A stretch of DNA of 64,000 nt from Pseudoalteromonas holothuriae (GTDB lineage Bacteria > Pseudomonadota > Gammaproteobacteria > Enterobacterales > Alteromonadaceae). The notes beneath the pieces are model-generated. The model was not told the DNA's origin, did not search any database, and saw only the letters and a list, made by a program, of their open reading frames with translations. How positions within the stretch are numbered: position 1 is the stretch's first letter; every line of letters begins with the position of its first letter. This document shows positions 1 through 8,900 of the stretch, piece by piece. The stretch spans positions 273,770-337,769 of the forward strand of contig NZ_CAMAPC010000004.1 of NCBI RefSeq assembly GCF_945859825.1. The letters are read 5' to 3'. The position numbers and the translations under genes are program-made.

Positions 1-1005
1 ACGCTCAAGAATGTTACGTGACGTTACGAATTTACCTTCTTGACCTGCAAATGGTGAAGTATTTACAGAGAACGTCATTGTTACTGTTGGTTCATCTACA
101 GATAATGCAGGTAGTGCTTCTACTGTATTCACATCACAGATAGTATCAGAGATTTTTAACTCGCCTAATCCCGTGATTGCGATGATATCACCAGCCGATG
201 CCTCTTGAGCTTCGTGACGGTCAAGGCCTAAATAAGTTAGCACCTGACCTACTTTACCGTTGCGTTTATTACCATCTGCACCAACGATTGTTACTTGTTG
301 GTTTAATTTAACTGTACCACGCTTGATACGGCCAACACCGATAACACCAATATATGAGTTGTAATCAAGCTGTGATATCTGCATTTGCAGTCCACCATCT
401 GCGTCTGCATCTGGTGCTGCTACTTGATCAACAATTGCTTCAAACATCGGTTGCATGTTGTCTGAAGGGCTGTCTAAATCTAGTGTAGCCCAGCCGTTGA
501 TTGCTGATGCATAAATAACTTGGAAATCCAACTGGTCATCAGATGCACCTAAGTTATCGAATAAATCAAATACTTGGTCCATAACCCAATCAGGACGCGC
601 ACCTGGCTTATCGATTTTGTTAATAACAACAATTGGCTTAAGACCTAGTGCAAATGCTTTTTGCGTTACGAAACGCGTTTGTGGCATAGGGCCTTCTTGT
701 GCATCAACGAGTAATAATACAGAATCAACCATTGAAAGAACACGTTCTACTTCACCACCGAAATCAGCGTGTCCAGGAGTGTCTACGATATTGATATGGT
801 AATCATTCCAGCCAATAGCCGTATTTTTAGCTAGGATTGTGATACCACGTTCTTTCTCGATATCATTTGAATCCATTACACGCTCTTCATTACCGCCGCG
901 TGTTTCTAGTGTGCCTGATTGCTCTAGCAACTTATCAACTAGGGTTGTTTTACCGTGGTCAACGTGTGCGATAATCGCGATATTTCTTAACTTTTCGATG
1001 TTCAT
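1..1005 (-). CDS. typA: Translational GTPase TypA/BipA, 5' part only
   Basis: Ribosome-associated GTPase of the EF-G/LepA superfamily, involved in 50S assembly and stress or cold growth. The first 335 codons are in the window; the gene runs off the left edge (family length is about 600 residues). Visible G-domain motifs are the P-loop AHVDHGKT (residues 13-20), the switch II DTPGH (about 75-79) and NKID (about 129-132), followed by the start of domain 2. The ATG at 1003-1005 gives the conserved N-terminus [19 protein letters not shown]. It is transcribed divergently from glnA, the same arrangement as in E. coli. Identity is certain; only the C-terminal part is unseen. Confidence 0.97.
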   Translation of the reverse strand, partial: MNIEKLRNIAIIAHVDHGKTTLVDKLLEQSGTLETRGGNEERVMDSNDIEKERGITILAKNTAIGWNDYHINIVDTPGHADFGGEVERVLSMVDSVLLLVDAQEGPMPQTRFVTQKAFALGLKPIVVINKIDKPGARPDWVMDQVFDLFDNLGASDDQLDFQVIYASAINGWATLDLDSPSDNMQPMFEAIVDQVAAPDADADGGLQMQISQLDYNSYIGVIGVGRIKRGTVKLNQQVTIVGADGNKRNGKVGQVLTYLGLDRHEAQEASAGDIIAITGLGELKISDTICDVNTVEALPALSVDEPTVTMTFSVNTSPFAGQEGKFVTSRNILER

Positions 1006-1293
1006 ATTCTTACTCAAAGAAGTTGAATCTCAGTGATCCTAGTCGATCTACGCGGTTTCGCTTCATTTTAAAATGAAGGGTCCGGCGCGCCAGAGATGTC
1101 CCATTATAGGATTTAAAGGGCGCACATTATCCCTTATTCCGACGATAGAAGAAAGTTTATCCAGCATAAATTTTGTTACTTTGTGATGACAGCAATGATT
1201 TACAACCTTTTTTTGCAGAAAAATCGCACTATTAAGAGTATTGAGCTGCAGGCTTTTGATTAAAAATACATGCACCTGGCGCCAACATTAAAC

Positions 1294-1309
1294 GCACCAA
1301 AGCAATGCA
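1294..1309 (+). promoter_or_regulatory. Distal, weaker NtrC binding site upstream of glnA
   Basis: GCACC-N5-AATGC matches the NtrC dyad GCACC-N5-GGTGC with two mismatches in the right half. Its centre is about 20 bp upstream of a perfect site, so the two form a paired enhancer of the glnAp2 type. Assigned by motif only. Confidence 0.55.
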
Positions 1310-1314
1310 CCCTA

Positions 1315-1330
1315 GCACCAAGTTGGTGCA
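1315..1330 (+). promoter_or_regulatory. NtrC binding site (perfect dyad) upstream of glnA
   Basis: GCACC-AAGTT-GGTGC is an exact inverted repeat matching the NtrC (NRI) consensus. Its centre lies about 100 bp upstream of the start predicted from the sigma54 promoter at 1394-1409, the usual enhancer distance. NtrC itself is encoded 3 kb downstream. Confidence 0.85.
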
Positions 1331-1393
1331 AAATGTATATTCACACCATGGAAAAATATAAAAAACCGCCTATAATCATCAACTTGATAAAAC

Positions 1394-1409
1394 TGGCACA
1401 TATTAAGCT
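1394..1409 (+). promoter_or_regulatory. Sigma54 (RpoN) promoter of glnA
   Basis: TGGCAC followed by AAGCT has the invariant GG and GC dinucleotides (1395-1396 and 1407-1408) separated by exactly 10 bases, as in -24/-12 promoters. Transcription should start near 1420, about 55 bases before the glnA ATG. Confidence 0.85.
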
Positions 1410-1474
1410 TAAAAAAGCGCAATCGCATTAAGTTAATGCAGCAAGCATAAAAAAACCAACGAGTTGGAGGACAC

Positions 1475-2881
1475 ATGTCACAATCGGTTTTAGATTTTAT
1501 TAAAGAACATGACGTTAAATTTGTCGATTTACGCTTTACAGATACCAAAGGTAAAGAGCAACACGTATCTATTCCTCATCATCAAGCCGATGAAGACTTT
1601 TTTGAAGACGGTAAAATGTTTGATGGTTCTTCAATTGCAGGTTGGAAAGGCATTAACGAATCTGACATGGTGTTAATGCCTGATGCAGCATCAGCTAAAT
1701 TAGACCCATTTGCTGAAGAGACAACGCTAATCGTACGTTGTGACGTTGTAGAGCCTTCTACATTACAAGGTTACGAACGTGACCCTCGCTCTGTGGCAAA
1801 ACGCGCTGAAGAATATATGCGTTCAACAGGTATCGCAGATACAGTTTTATTTGGCCCAGAACCTGAGTTTTTCTTATTTGATGACGTGAAGTACAAAACT
1901 GACATGTCTGGCTCTATGTACAAAATCGACGCGCAAGAGGCATCTTGGAACTCAGACAAAGATTACGAAGGCGGTAACACCGGTCACCGTCCTGGCGTTA
2001 AAGGCGGTTACTTCCCAGTTGCACCAGTAGACTCATCACAAGATTGGCGCTCAGCAACCTGCTTAGTACTTGAAGAGATGGGGCAAGTAGTAGAAGCACA
2101 CCACCATGAAGTTGCCACTGCAGGTCAAAACGAGATTGCGACTCGCTTTAATACCATGGTGTTAAAAGCTGACGAAATCCAAGAAATGAAATACGTTATC
2201 CACAATATGGCACACCTTTACGGCAAAACGGCGACTTTCATGCCTAAACCAGTAGTGGGTGACAACGGATCAGGTATGCACTGCCACCAATCACTTGGTA
2301 AAGATGGTAAAAACATCTTTGCCGGCGACAAGTACGGCGGTCTTTCTGAAGAGGCGCTTTACTATATTGGTGGTATCATCAAGCACGCTAAAGCTATTAA
2401 TGCATTTGCTAACGCATCAACTAACTCGTACAAGCGTTTGGTACCTGGTTTTGAAGCACCTGTTATGCTTGCTTATTCTGCACGTAACCGTTCTGCATCA
2501 ATCCGTATTCCAGTGGTTCCATCTGAAAAAGGGCGTCGCATTGAAGTTCGCTTCCCTGATCCAACTGCTAACCCTTACCTTGCATTCTCAGCAATGTTAA
2601 TGGCGGGCCTTGACGGTATTAAGAACAAAATCCACCCTGGCGATGCAATGGATAAAGATCTATACGATCTTCCAGCTGAAGAAGCGGCTGAGATCCCAAC
2701 TGTTGCAGCATCACTAGATGAAGCATTGGCATGTCTTGATGCTGACCGTGAATTTTTAATTCAAGGTGGCGTATTCACTGATGACTTAATCGATGCTTAT
2801 ATCTCACTTAAGTCACAAGAAGTGGAAAAACTGAACATGACAACTCATCCAATTGAGTTTGAAATGTACTACAGCGTTTAA
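1475..2881 (+). CDS. glnA: Glutamine synthetase type I
   Basis: Makes glutamine from glutamate, ammonia and ATP; the main ammonium assimilation enzyme in the cytoplasm, a dodecamer. The 468 residues match the enterobacterial GSI-beta length. An N-terminal beta-grasp domain (about 1-100) is followed by the catalytic domain with the HHHE metal/ATP segment and the NRSASIRIP glutamate-binding segment. Tyr397 in KDLYDLP is the site adenylylated by GlnE in this family, so covalent control is expected. The start is an ATG preceded by TTGGAGGA. A sigma54 promoter and NtrC sites lie upstream and a strong terminator follows, so glnA is probably largely a separate transcript from ntrBC. Confidence 0.99.
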   Translation: MSQSVLDFIKEHDVKFVDLRFTDTKGKEQHVSIPHHQADEDFFEDGKMFDGSSIAGWKGINESDMVLMPDAASAKLDPFAEETTLIVRCDVVEPSTLQGYERDPRSVAKRAEEYMRSTGIADTVLFGPEPEFFLFDDVKYKTDMSGSMYKIDAQEASWNSDKDYEGGNTGHRPGVKGGYFPVAPVDSSQDWRSATCLVLEEMGQVVEAHHHEVATAGQNEIATRFNTMVLKADEIQEMKYVIHNMAHLYGKTATFMPKPVVGDNGSGMHCHQSLGKDGKNIFAGDKYGGLSEEALYYIGGIIKHAKAINAFANASTNSYKRLVPGFEAPVMLAYSARNRSASIRIPVVPSEKGRRIEVRFPDPTANPYLAFSAMLMAGLDGIKNKIHPGDAMDKDLYDLPAEEAAEIPTVAASLDEALACLDADREFLIQGGVFTDDLIDAYISLKSQEVEKLNMTTHPIEFEMYYSV

Positions 2882-2908
2882 TTACGCAGTTAAATCATAT
2901 GTGTTCTC

Positions 2909-2932
2909 AAGCCCGCTATGCGGGCTTTTTTG
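2909..2932 (+). terminator. Rho-independent terminator after glnA
   Basis: AAGCCCGC-TATG-CGGGC followed by six T, starting 28 bases after the glnA stop. Confidence 0.93.
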
Positions 2933-3489
2933 GTAAAGCGACTTTTACGTACTCAAACAAAGCAGTATAACACCAACAAAGGAAGCCATAGATTGTACGT
3001 ATTCTGTTGGTATATTGCTTATTACAAACGCTTTTCGTTGCAGCTTGTCAGCCAAAGGCATATCGTGAAAATGGTCATCGGATATATTCAGATATATCAC
3101 ATCATAATTTTGAAAAATAAACCTCAATAACCCCTTAAAACAATCAAAGCGCAGCCCTGCACTCTTGCTTTTAAAAAGCTAAAAAGCCATAGAGTTTCCT
3201 CGTCCAGCAATTTACAAACAATATAAAAAAGATACAGGTAGCATTTCCTTTATTTGACAAGTAAAAGCCAGCTTCTCTGGAAGTTTGATAGTGCCGTTAT
3301 CCTTAAATAGTAAGTTGGTCATTACAAAACACTACATTTGCTCTTAGAGACGTTGCCCAAGGTGAGCATCAGGTTAGTTATATTCCTATTCAATGAACAC
3401 GGCGCAAAAATTGCTTCAAGCCCTAAAAGCACATTTTACCTATACCGAGCCAGCCGCATTAATCCATAGCTCATAGAAAAACGGCATGA
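2933..3489. other. glnA-ntrB intergenic stretch, no gene seen
   Basis: About 560 AT-rich bases. The frames of 60-70 codons here lack ribosome sites and resemble nothing I know. The only regulatory sequence I trust is at its right edge (NtrC operator and -10-like TATAGT at 3490-3495). Some relatives carry a small DUF4124 gene between glnA and ntrB; I do not see one here. Confidence 0.5.
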
Positions 3490-3494
3490 TATAG

Positions 3495-3511
3495 TGCACC
3501 ATCTTGGTGCA
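3495..3511 (+). promoter_or_regulatory. NtrC operator overlapping the ntrB promoter
   Basis: TGCACCATCTTGGTGCA is a perfect 17-base NtrC dyad. It abuts a -10-like TATAGT (3490-3495) and ends 22 bases before the chosen ntrB ATG, so bound NtrC would cover the transcription start. In E. coli, NtrC represses the glnL promoter from such a site; the same autoregulation is inferred here. Confidence 0.82.
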
Positions 3512-3533
3512 AAGAAACGATAGGCGATCCATC

Positions 3534-4640
3534 ATGGCACAAAGTACTCACCCTTTTTTAAATGCCTTATGGCATAACTTAGCAACTTGCATATTGCTAT
3601 TAGACGATAAGTTTACCATTCAATATGCCAATAATAGTTGCAGTGAATTATTTGGCTTGGGTTTAAAGCGCTTAATAGGCCAACCCCTTAATGATATTTT
3701 TAGCCACCACCACATTGACTTTGAACGTCTAGCTCAATATGCCCTAGAGGATGGCGTAGATTGCCAGCAACACCGAGTAGACGTTGTATTTATCGATAGC
3801 CGAGCTGCTACTTTAAACTTACATGCCAGACGTATTCATCATCAAAGCAATGCTTTTATTTTATTAGAATGTCGCCGTATAGATGATGAAGTGCGCTTTG
3901 ACCAAGCTTCAAATCAAATGCATCAATACCATGCTGCGCGAACTCTCATTAGAGGTTTGGCACACGAAATAAAAAATCCGTTAGGGGGAATAAGAGGAGC
4001 GGCGCAATTATTGCAGTATGAGAGTTGTCAGCAAGAACGAGATCAATGCGCACAGTTGATTATTGAACAAGCAGACCGACTGACTGAATTGGTGGATAGG
4101 TTACTTGGACCCAGTCAATTACCTAACAAAGCACCGTGCAATATTCATCAAACACTCGAGTCAGTGGTCAAACTCAGTATGTTAGATAACGCCAGTCAAG
4201 TATCGCTACGAAAGGACTATGACCCTAGCATACCCGATATTGTGATTGACCAAGCAAAAATACAACAAGTGGTATTGAACATAGTAAGAAATGCCCTGCA
4301 AGCTTTAGAAGGCAATGATGAAGGCAACATTACCCTAACAACGCGTATCAAGCATCGAATGCGACAGGGTAAAAGACTCATGAAAAAAGCATTGCTAATA
4401 CAAATTATCGATAATGGTCCAGGCATTGCTGAAGAGTTAAAAGATACTTTGTTCTACCCAATGATCACTAATAAAGACGGTGGTTCTGGCCTGGGCCTTT
4501 CAATTGCTCAAACAATTGTTGAGCAACATGGTGGGTTGATCGATTGTGATAGTTGGCCAGGACACACCGAATTTAATATTTACTTGCCGTTTGACAACAA
4601 CGGCATGGGAGCAACGAATGAAAACAGTTTGGCTAGTTGA
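3534..4640 (+). CDS. glnL: Nitrogen regulation sensor kinase NtrB
   Basis: Cytoplasmic histidine kinase/phosphatase that sets NtrC phosphorylation in response to PII proteins. An N-terminal PAS domain (about 10-110) is followed by an H-box with the likely phosphorylated His144 in GLAHEIKNPLGG, then a HATPase domain with DNGPGI and GGSGLGL. There are no membrane segments, as expected for NtrB. I chose the ATG at 3534 (368 residues). An upstream in-frame TTG at 3504 lies inside the NtrC operator and has no ribosome site. The stop overlaps the start of ntrC by 23 bases, implying translational coupling. Confidence 0.96.
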   Translation: MAQSTHPFLNALWHNLATCILLLDDKFTIQYANNSCSELFGLGLKRLIGQPLNDIFSHHHIDFERLAQYALEDGVDCQQHRVDVVFIDSRAATLNLHARRIHHQSNAFILLECRRIDDEVRFDQASNQMHQYHAARTLIRGLAHEIKNPLGGIRGAAQLLQYESCQQERDQCAQLIIEQADRLTELVDRLLGPSQLPNKAPCNIHQTLESVVKLSMLDNASQVSLRKDYDPSIPDIVIDQAKIQQVVLNIVRNALQALEGNDEGNITLTTRIKHRMRQGKRLMKKALLIQIIDNGPGIAEELKDTLFYPMITNKDGGSGLGLSIAQTIVEQHGGLIDCDSWPGHTEFNIYLPFDNNGMGATNENSLAS

Positions 4641-6012
4641 TGATGACGCCTCTATACGATTTGTTTTAGACAAGGCACTATCGCGTGCAGGTTTTACTAC
4701 AGAGAGCTTTGCCAATGCCCAAGATGTGCTAACCGCTTTATCATATAGTCAACCCACGGTGTTGATCTCAGATGTCCGCATGCCCGGTATGGATGGCATG
4801 GCGCTGCTAGAAGAAATATCTGCAAAACACCCTAGCCTGCCGGTGATCATTATGACCGCACACTCTGATTTAGACTCTGCCGTGAATGCATTTCAAAAAG
4901 GGGCTTTTGAATATCTTGCCAAGCCATTTGATTTAAATGATGCTACCGCCCTCGTAGAACGAGCTTATCAAGCCAGTCAGCAAGCACGTAAAACAAAACG
5001 CCAAGTGAAAGAACAAAATCACCCAGATATCATCGGTGAAGCACCGGCTATGCAAGAAGTCTTTCGCGCGATAGGAAAACTATCTGCATCTAGCATGAGC
5101 GTGCTAATTAATGGTGAGTCAGGTACCGGTAAAGAGTTGGTAGCTGGTGCTTTACATAACCATAGCCCACGTAAAGCAAGCTCATTTATTGCGCTAAATA
5201 TGGCTGCAATTCCCAAAGATCTCGTTGAGTCAGAATTATTTGGCCATGAAAAAGGGGCCTTTACAGGTGCCGACAGCATGCGCCGAGGCCGGTTTGAACA
5301 AGCCGATGGTGGCACACTATTTTTAGATGAAATTGGAGATATGCCACTTGATGTACAAACTCGGCTTTTAAGAGTGCTTGCAGATGGCGAGTTTTATCGC
5401 GTTGGCGGCCATCAAAGTGTCAAAGTGGATGTACGTATTATTGCTGCCACACACCAAGATTTAGAAACTTTAGTAAAAAAAGGTCAGTTTAGAGAAGATT
5501 TATTTCATCGTTTAAATGTAGTTAGGCTAAAACTCCCAGCTCTAAGGGAGCGTACTGAAGATATCGCCAAGCTGGCGCAGCACTTTTTAAGCTGTAGTGC
5601 AAAAGAGCTACAAGTAGAATGTAAAATACTCAGCGATGAAGCTATCAATACTATGCGCTTATATCATTGGCCTGGTAATGTGCGCCAACTTGAAAATACC
5701 TGCCGATGGCTAACAGTGATGGCACCGGGTGAATTAATTGGCCCGCATGATTTACCCGACGAACTTAGCCAAAGTACACCAGTTAATGAAGCCACAGGGG
5801 ATTGGTTAGATGCTTTCCAACAATGGCTTAACCACGAGCTTAAACAAGGTAAAAACAATATCTGGCCAGCAGTTCAGGCACAACTTGAAGCGCGTCTCAT
5901 TAAAACGGCACTCAGTGCCTGTCATGGTCATAAGCAAGACGCCGCATTAAAAATTGGTTGGGGTCGCAATACGTTAACCCGAAAACTAAAAGAGAGGAAT
6001 ATTCAAGATTAG
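4618..6012 (+). CDS. glnG: Nitrogen regulator NtrC (sigma54 activator)
   Basis: Response regulator that activates sigma54 promoters at nitrogen limitation, including the glnA promoter in this window. The receiver domain (1-120) has D9/D10 and the phospho-acceptor D52 in SDVRMPG. The AAA+ domain has Walker A GESGTGKE (166-173), the sigma54-contact loop GAFTGA (213-218) and Walker B with D237-E238. The C-terminus carries a Fis-type helix-turn-helix (HKQDAALKIGWGRNTLTRKL). The ATG at 4618 with GGGAG upstream gives MKTVWLVDDD and 464 residues, close to E. coli NtrC; a longer in-frame start lies inside ntrB and is rejected. Confidence 0.98.
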   Translation: MKTVWLVDDDASIRFVLDKALSRAGFTTESFANAQDVLTALSYSQPTVLISDVRMPGMDGMALLEEISAKHPSLPVIIMTAHSDLDSAVNAFQKGAFEYLAKPFDLNDATALVERAYQASQQARKTKRQVKEQNHPDIIGEAPAMQEVFRAIGKLSASSMSVLINGESGTGKELVAGALHNHSPRKASSFIALNMAAIPKDLVESELFGHEKGAFTGADSMRRGRFEQADGGTLFLDEIGDMPLDVQTRLLRVLADGEFYRVGGHQSVKVDVRIIAATHQDLETLVKKGQFREDLFHRLNVVRLKLPALRERTEDIAKLAQHFLSCSAKELQVECKILSDEAINTMRLYHWPGNVRQLENTCRWLTVMAPGELIGPHDLPDELSQSTPVNEATGDWLDAFQQWLNHELKQGKNNIWPAVQAQLEARLIKTALSACHGHKQDAALKIGWGRNTLTRKLKERNIQD

Positions 6013-6018
6013 TCCATA

Positions 6019-6048
6019 AATAGGTAGAACAGCTTAACTCTGCCTATT
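6019..6048 (+). terminator. Possible terminator after ntrC
   Basis: AATAGGTAGA and TCTGCCTATT form a nine-of-ten-pair stem shortly after the ntrC stop, followed by a weak T-rich tail (ATTTGTGTT). Confidence 0.4.
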
Positions 6049-6081
6049 ATTTGTGTTCCACGTCCCCAAAGTGAATAAAAT

Positions 6082-6246
6082 TTGATTGAAAAACCACTTA
6101 AGCAACTAAATAACAATAAAGTATTAGCAGCTGAATTAACGCCACAAGCAGCAGGCGGTATGTACGCTTCGTCACCTTACAACAAAGGGTGTATGAGTTA
6201 TCAAGGTTTGACCTGCCCCACTTCTCCATACGATGCTGCATGCTAA
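6082..6246 (+). CDS. Putative double-glycine leader peptide (RiPP/bacteriocin-like precursor), possibly with a decayed start
   Basis: A 54-codon frame from TTG (6082) to TAA (6244-6246). The first half is a leader-like helix, IEKPLKQLNNNKVLAAEL, ending in TPQAAGG. The remaining 28 residues form a small core rich in Cys (three), Tyr, Ser, Thr, Pro and Gly. Similar leaders ending in TPQ-VAGG are familiar to me from orphan 'natural product precursor' peptides in Pseudoalteromonas; that is recall, not a search. No maturation enzyme or ABC transporter lies nearby. The start is weak. An upstream GTG-AAT-AAA-ATT (6071) would be in frame if one base were added, suggesting either a TTG start or a recent frameshift. 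It could be a dead gene. Confidence 0.5.
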   Translation: MIEKPLKQLNNNKVLAAELTPQAAGGMYASSPYNKGCMSYQGLTCPTSPYDAAC

Positions 6247-6352
6247 TCTAAAAAATCTGGCCGCACGTAGTATTAGCGCTCAGCAAAAGATCATTGACCC
6301 CACAGTTAAAACTAGCCACTATCTAGTATAAAGCCTTCATCAATCTAAGCTT

Positions 6353-6811
6353 ATGAAACTTCTTGAGAGTGTACCTTTATTTAAACAGCTTGAAATCATA
6401 AATCGACTTAACTTTTTTAAAGATTTTACAATATCAGAACGACAAGTTTTGCTCGAATCATTCAGCCACTTGTATTTGGTGCACAATGGACGCCACGCCT
6501 TTAAACGCTTTGAACTAGACAACCGTTTATTCATCGTCTTAAGTGGTGAGCTAATTATATTTAAAAGCAACGAGCTACTTGAGCTAGGCCGTATTCGTCC
6601 AGGCGAGTTTATTGGAGAAGGCGCTTTTATTTGTCATCGTGAGCATTCAACCAGCGCTAAAGCCATTAAAGACAGTATTTTGCTAGCGATTACGCCCGAT
6701 GCCATGACCCGCCTACCCAATGTTATTCGAGAGAAAGTAAAAGATAAAATTATTGAGGGTATGAGTATGCGTATTAACAAGCTGAGTAACTTTATCGAGG
6801 ATAATTTGTGA
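6353..6811 (+). CDS. Cyclic nucleotide-binding (cNMP/CAP_ED) domain protein
   Basis: 152 residues with a single CAP_ED-like beta-roll: LFIVLSGELIIFK, GRIRPGEFIGEGAF and STSAKAIKDSILLAI follow the pattern of cAMP-receptor-type domains, including the G-E-F-x-GE turn. No C-terminal helix-turn-helix is present, so it is not a Crp/Fnr transcription factor; it probably signals through a partner. The arginine that binds cyclic-nucleotide phosphate is not obvious after the GE turn, so ligand binding is uncertain. It stands alone between ntrC and a convergent membrane-protein gene. Confidence 0.7.
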   Translation: MKLLESVPLFKQLEIINRLNFFKDFTISERQVLLESFSHLYLVHNGRHAFKRFELDNRLFIVLSGELIIFKSNELLELGRIRPGEFIGEGAFICHREHSTSAKAIKDSILLAITPDAMTRLPNVIREKVKDKIIEGMSMRINKLSNFIEDNL

Positions 6812-6831
6812 ATAGCTGCATCCTGCCTTTT

Positions 6832-6856
6832 ACTCCTTTGCGCTTAATTAAGGAGT
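6832..6856. repeat. Hairpin between convergent genes
   Basis: ACTCCTT and AAGGAGT form a perfect 7-bp stem in the 66-base convergent gap. There is no T-run, so it is at most a weak terminator. Confidence 0.35.
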
Positions 6857-6877
6857 GACGGGCTTGATTTATACTAT

Positions 6878-7213
6878 TCAAAAATGCGGCTGACTAAGGT
6901 ATAAGGCCCACAATAGGCACAACATAACTGTGGTGACCCACTCAATACCATTGCGGTAGTTATGGTTTACAATTACCGGCCACTTTGAACACATATATTG
7001 TATCAACATCAGTAATGGAATATTAAAACATAAAAACCCGTAAAAAATATAACTTAATACCGCTGTCCACCAAAAGTGTGCAGTGAATAAATCCGGTTCG
7101 CTCACCATACCAGCCATGGGAACCGCAAAGTGATAGGTATTAATAAATATAAGTGTTAAAAACCAACACATAATAGGTATCATTAATAATTTCTGCATGT
7201 GCTTAAAATCCAT
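6878..7213 (-). CDS. Small inner-membrane protein, function unknown
   Basis: 111 residues with three clear hydrophobic segments (about 10-30, 48-74 and 90-107) separated by short loops, one ending CSKWPVIVNHNYRNG. I recognise no family. It is monocistronic and convergent with the cNMP-domain gene. The N-terminal MDFKHMQKLL allows a second start at Met6. The hydrophobic pattern and lack of a better frame support a real gene. Confidence 0.6.
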   Translation of the reverse strand: MDFKHMQKLLMIPIMCWFLTLIFINTYHFAVPMAGMVSEPDLFTAHFWWTAVLSYIFYGFLCFNIPLLMLIQYMCSKWPVIVNHNYRNGIEWVTTVMLCLLWALYLSQPHF

Positions 7214-7603
7214 TTTATTGCATCGCCTAAGTTTCAGGTTGCTCTATTTTATTACGTAATAACGACTGCTAAATATTTAGCCCTCCTTGCTCTAAACAAG
7301 CGTTACTCACCAGATGAGTAATGTTTTAATAAAATTAATATTATAAGTCTACATAAACTAATTACTGCTGCGAGCTTGTTCAGGCTAACTTATCAAATAT
7401 GACGATGTCAATTTACTTTAAAGGTATGTAAAAAGGTGATATTTCATACAAGTTGTACGCAGCATATTGGTCACGTATAACAAAAGTGGGAGTTAAGAAA
7501 AGGATTATCCAAATTAGACTCACCAGCGTAGTACTATATGCCGTAACTTCGCGATGCTTAGACCAAAATAACTATGGTTCATTGTAAAGGTGTACGTTAT
7601 GCC
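7214..7603. other. Intergenic stretch, no gene seen
   Basis: About 390 AT-rich bases between the small membrane protein and the terminator of the 9.5-7.6 kb operon. It presumably holds the promoter for the 6878-7213 gene; I see no convincing frame or repeat. Confidence 0.4.
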
Positions 7604-7637
7604 AAAGCAAAGGCTTTAAAAATAAAACCTTTGCTTT
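7604..7637 (-). terminator. Terminator-like hairpin after the dioxygenase operon
   Basis: AAAGCAAAGG and CCTTTGCTTT form a perfect 10-bp stem with a T/A-rich loop, 16 bases past the stop of the leftward gene at 7653. The T tail is short. Confidence 0.6.
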
Positions 7638-7652
7638 AAAACAGTTGAGTAA

Positions 7653-8891
7653 TTACGCGCTGAGCAGTTGCTCAAAAGCCATAAATAGGTTCTCTAATTC
7701 CTCAACAGTATTATAATGCATACAGCCGATTCGTACGACACCGCCTTTATCCATTACGCCAAGTTGCTCACATAACCCTTGCGCATAAAAGTTACCATCC
7801 CACACACAGATATGTTGCTTCCCCAAAAACTCAGACACTTGGCGAGGTTCAAAACCTTCAAAAGTAAGTGCAAAAGTCGGTGTTCGCTCGCTTAAACGTG
7901 ACTTATCAGCAATACCAAATAACGAAATTTGTGGCAATTGCTCAAGGCGCGTCAAAAAGTACTCGCTCAACTTCATTTCATGCTGTTTGGTTTTTGCAAA
8001 TGCAACGGCTAAACGCTCACGGCGCGGTGTATCTTGTGTCATACCACTGAGCGACGCAATATAATCAATCGCCGCGATAACACCCGCTAAACCTTCAAAG
8101 CTTTGCGTACCCGTCTCCCAACGGCCGGGGATCACATCTTTTGCCGGCTCCACTTTATAAGGTGTAAAGCCTTCTAAATGTTCACGCTTGCCATAGACTA
8201 TGCCTACATGTGGACCAAAGAATTTATAAGCCGAACACGCTAAGAAATCACAGTCTAATGCCTGCACATCGATTAGCTCATGAGGCGCATAATGCACAGC
8301 GTCAACATACACTAACGCACCAACTTGGTGCGCAAGCTCAACAACCTGTTTAATGTCATTAATTGAGCCCGTTGTATTAGAAGCATACGTGAGCGCAACC
8401 AGCTTAGTATTCTCATTCAGTAAGCTTTTAAAATGCGCTAAATCCAGTGTGCAATCTTGCTCGTTAATACGCGCAGCAAGAACACTCGCGCCTTTATCTT
8501 CAGCTGCCAAACGCCATGACGATACGTTAGAGTAGTGATCAGCATTTGTTACGATTACTTCATCACCCGCTTGCCAATCGCGCGAAATAGCTCGGCTAAA
8601 ACTAAAAGTTAAGCTCGTCATATTCGCACCGAACACTATCTGCTCTTTGCTTGGTGCATTTAAGAAATCAGCGACGGCTTGACGTGCATCATCCATCAGC
8701 GCAACGGTTTTGTCACTTGAGAAAAAAGCACCACCTAAGTTAGAGTTAAAATATCCTAAATAGGCAGACATCGCACTTAAAACCGACTGCGGCACTTGCG
8801 AGCCACCCGGTCCATCTAAGAAAAGTGGCGATTGACCATTAACCTGCTGCATTAGAGCAGGAAACTGACGTCGTAGTTGTGTAAGTTCCAT
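7653..8891 (-). CDS. Aminotransferase class V / cysteine-desulfurase-like protein (VC1184-type)
   Basis: PLP enzyme of fold type I. The 412 residues show a Schiff-base Lys223 in SAYKFFGPHVG, with D197 and H200 upstream (VYVDAVHYAP) contacting the cofactor, and a phosphate-binding region near residues 90-125. It resembles the SufS/CsdA family and the 'VC1184 family' subgroup, but the C-terminal part has CVWDGNFYAQGLCE instead of the usual desulfurase Cys loop, so sulfur mobilisation is doubtful. It could act on a free amino acid as a lyase or transaminase. It lies 9 bases after a 2OG-Fe dioxygenase gene in the same operon, which suggests they process one substrate in sequence. Confidence 0.8.
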   Translation of the reverse strand: MELTQLRRQFPALMQQVNGQSPLFLDGPGGSQVPQSVLSAMSAYLGYFNSNLGGAFFSSDKTVALMDDARQAVADFLNAPSKEQIVFGANMTSLTFSFSRAISRDWQAGDEVIVTNADHYSNVSSWRLAAEDKGASVLAARINEQDCTLDLAHFKSLLNENTKLVALTYASNTTGSINDIKQVVELAHQVGALVYVDAVHYAPHELIDVQALDCDFLACSAYKFFGPHVGIVYGKREHLEGFTPYKVEPAKDVIPGRWETGTQSFEGLAGVIAAIDYIASLSGMTQDTPRRERLAVAFAKTKQHEMKLSEYFLTRLEQLPQISLFGIADKSRLSERTPTFALTFEGFEPRQVSEFLGKQHICVWDGNFYAQGLCEQLGVMDKGGVVRIGCMHYNTVEELENLFMAFEQLLSA

Positions 8892-8900
8892 TTGTTACCC

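Noticed and set aside
2918-3130. 70-codon frame on the plus strand (and an opposite 60-codon frame) after glnA
   Set aside because: It begins inside the glnA terminator stem, has no ribosome site, low complexity, and both strands are open only because the stretch is AT-rich.
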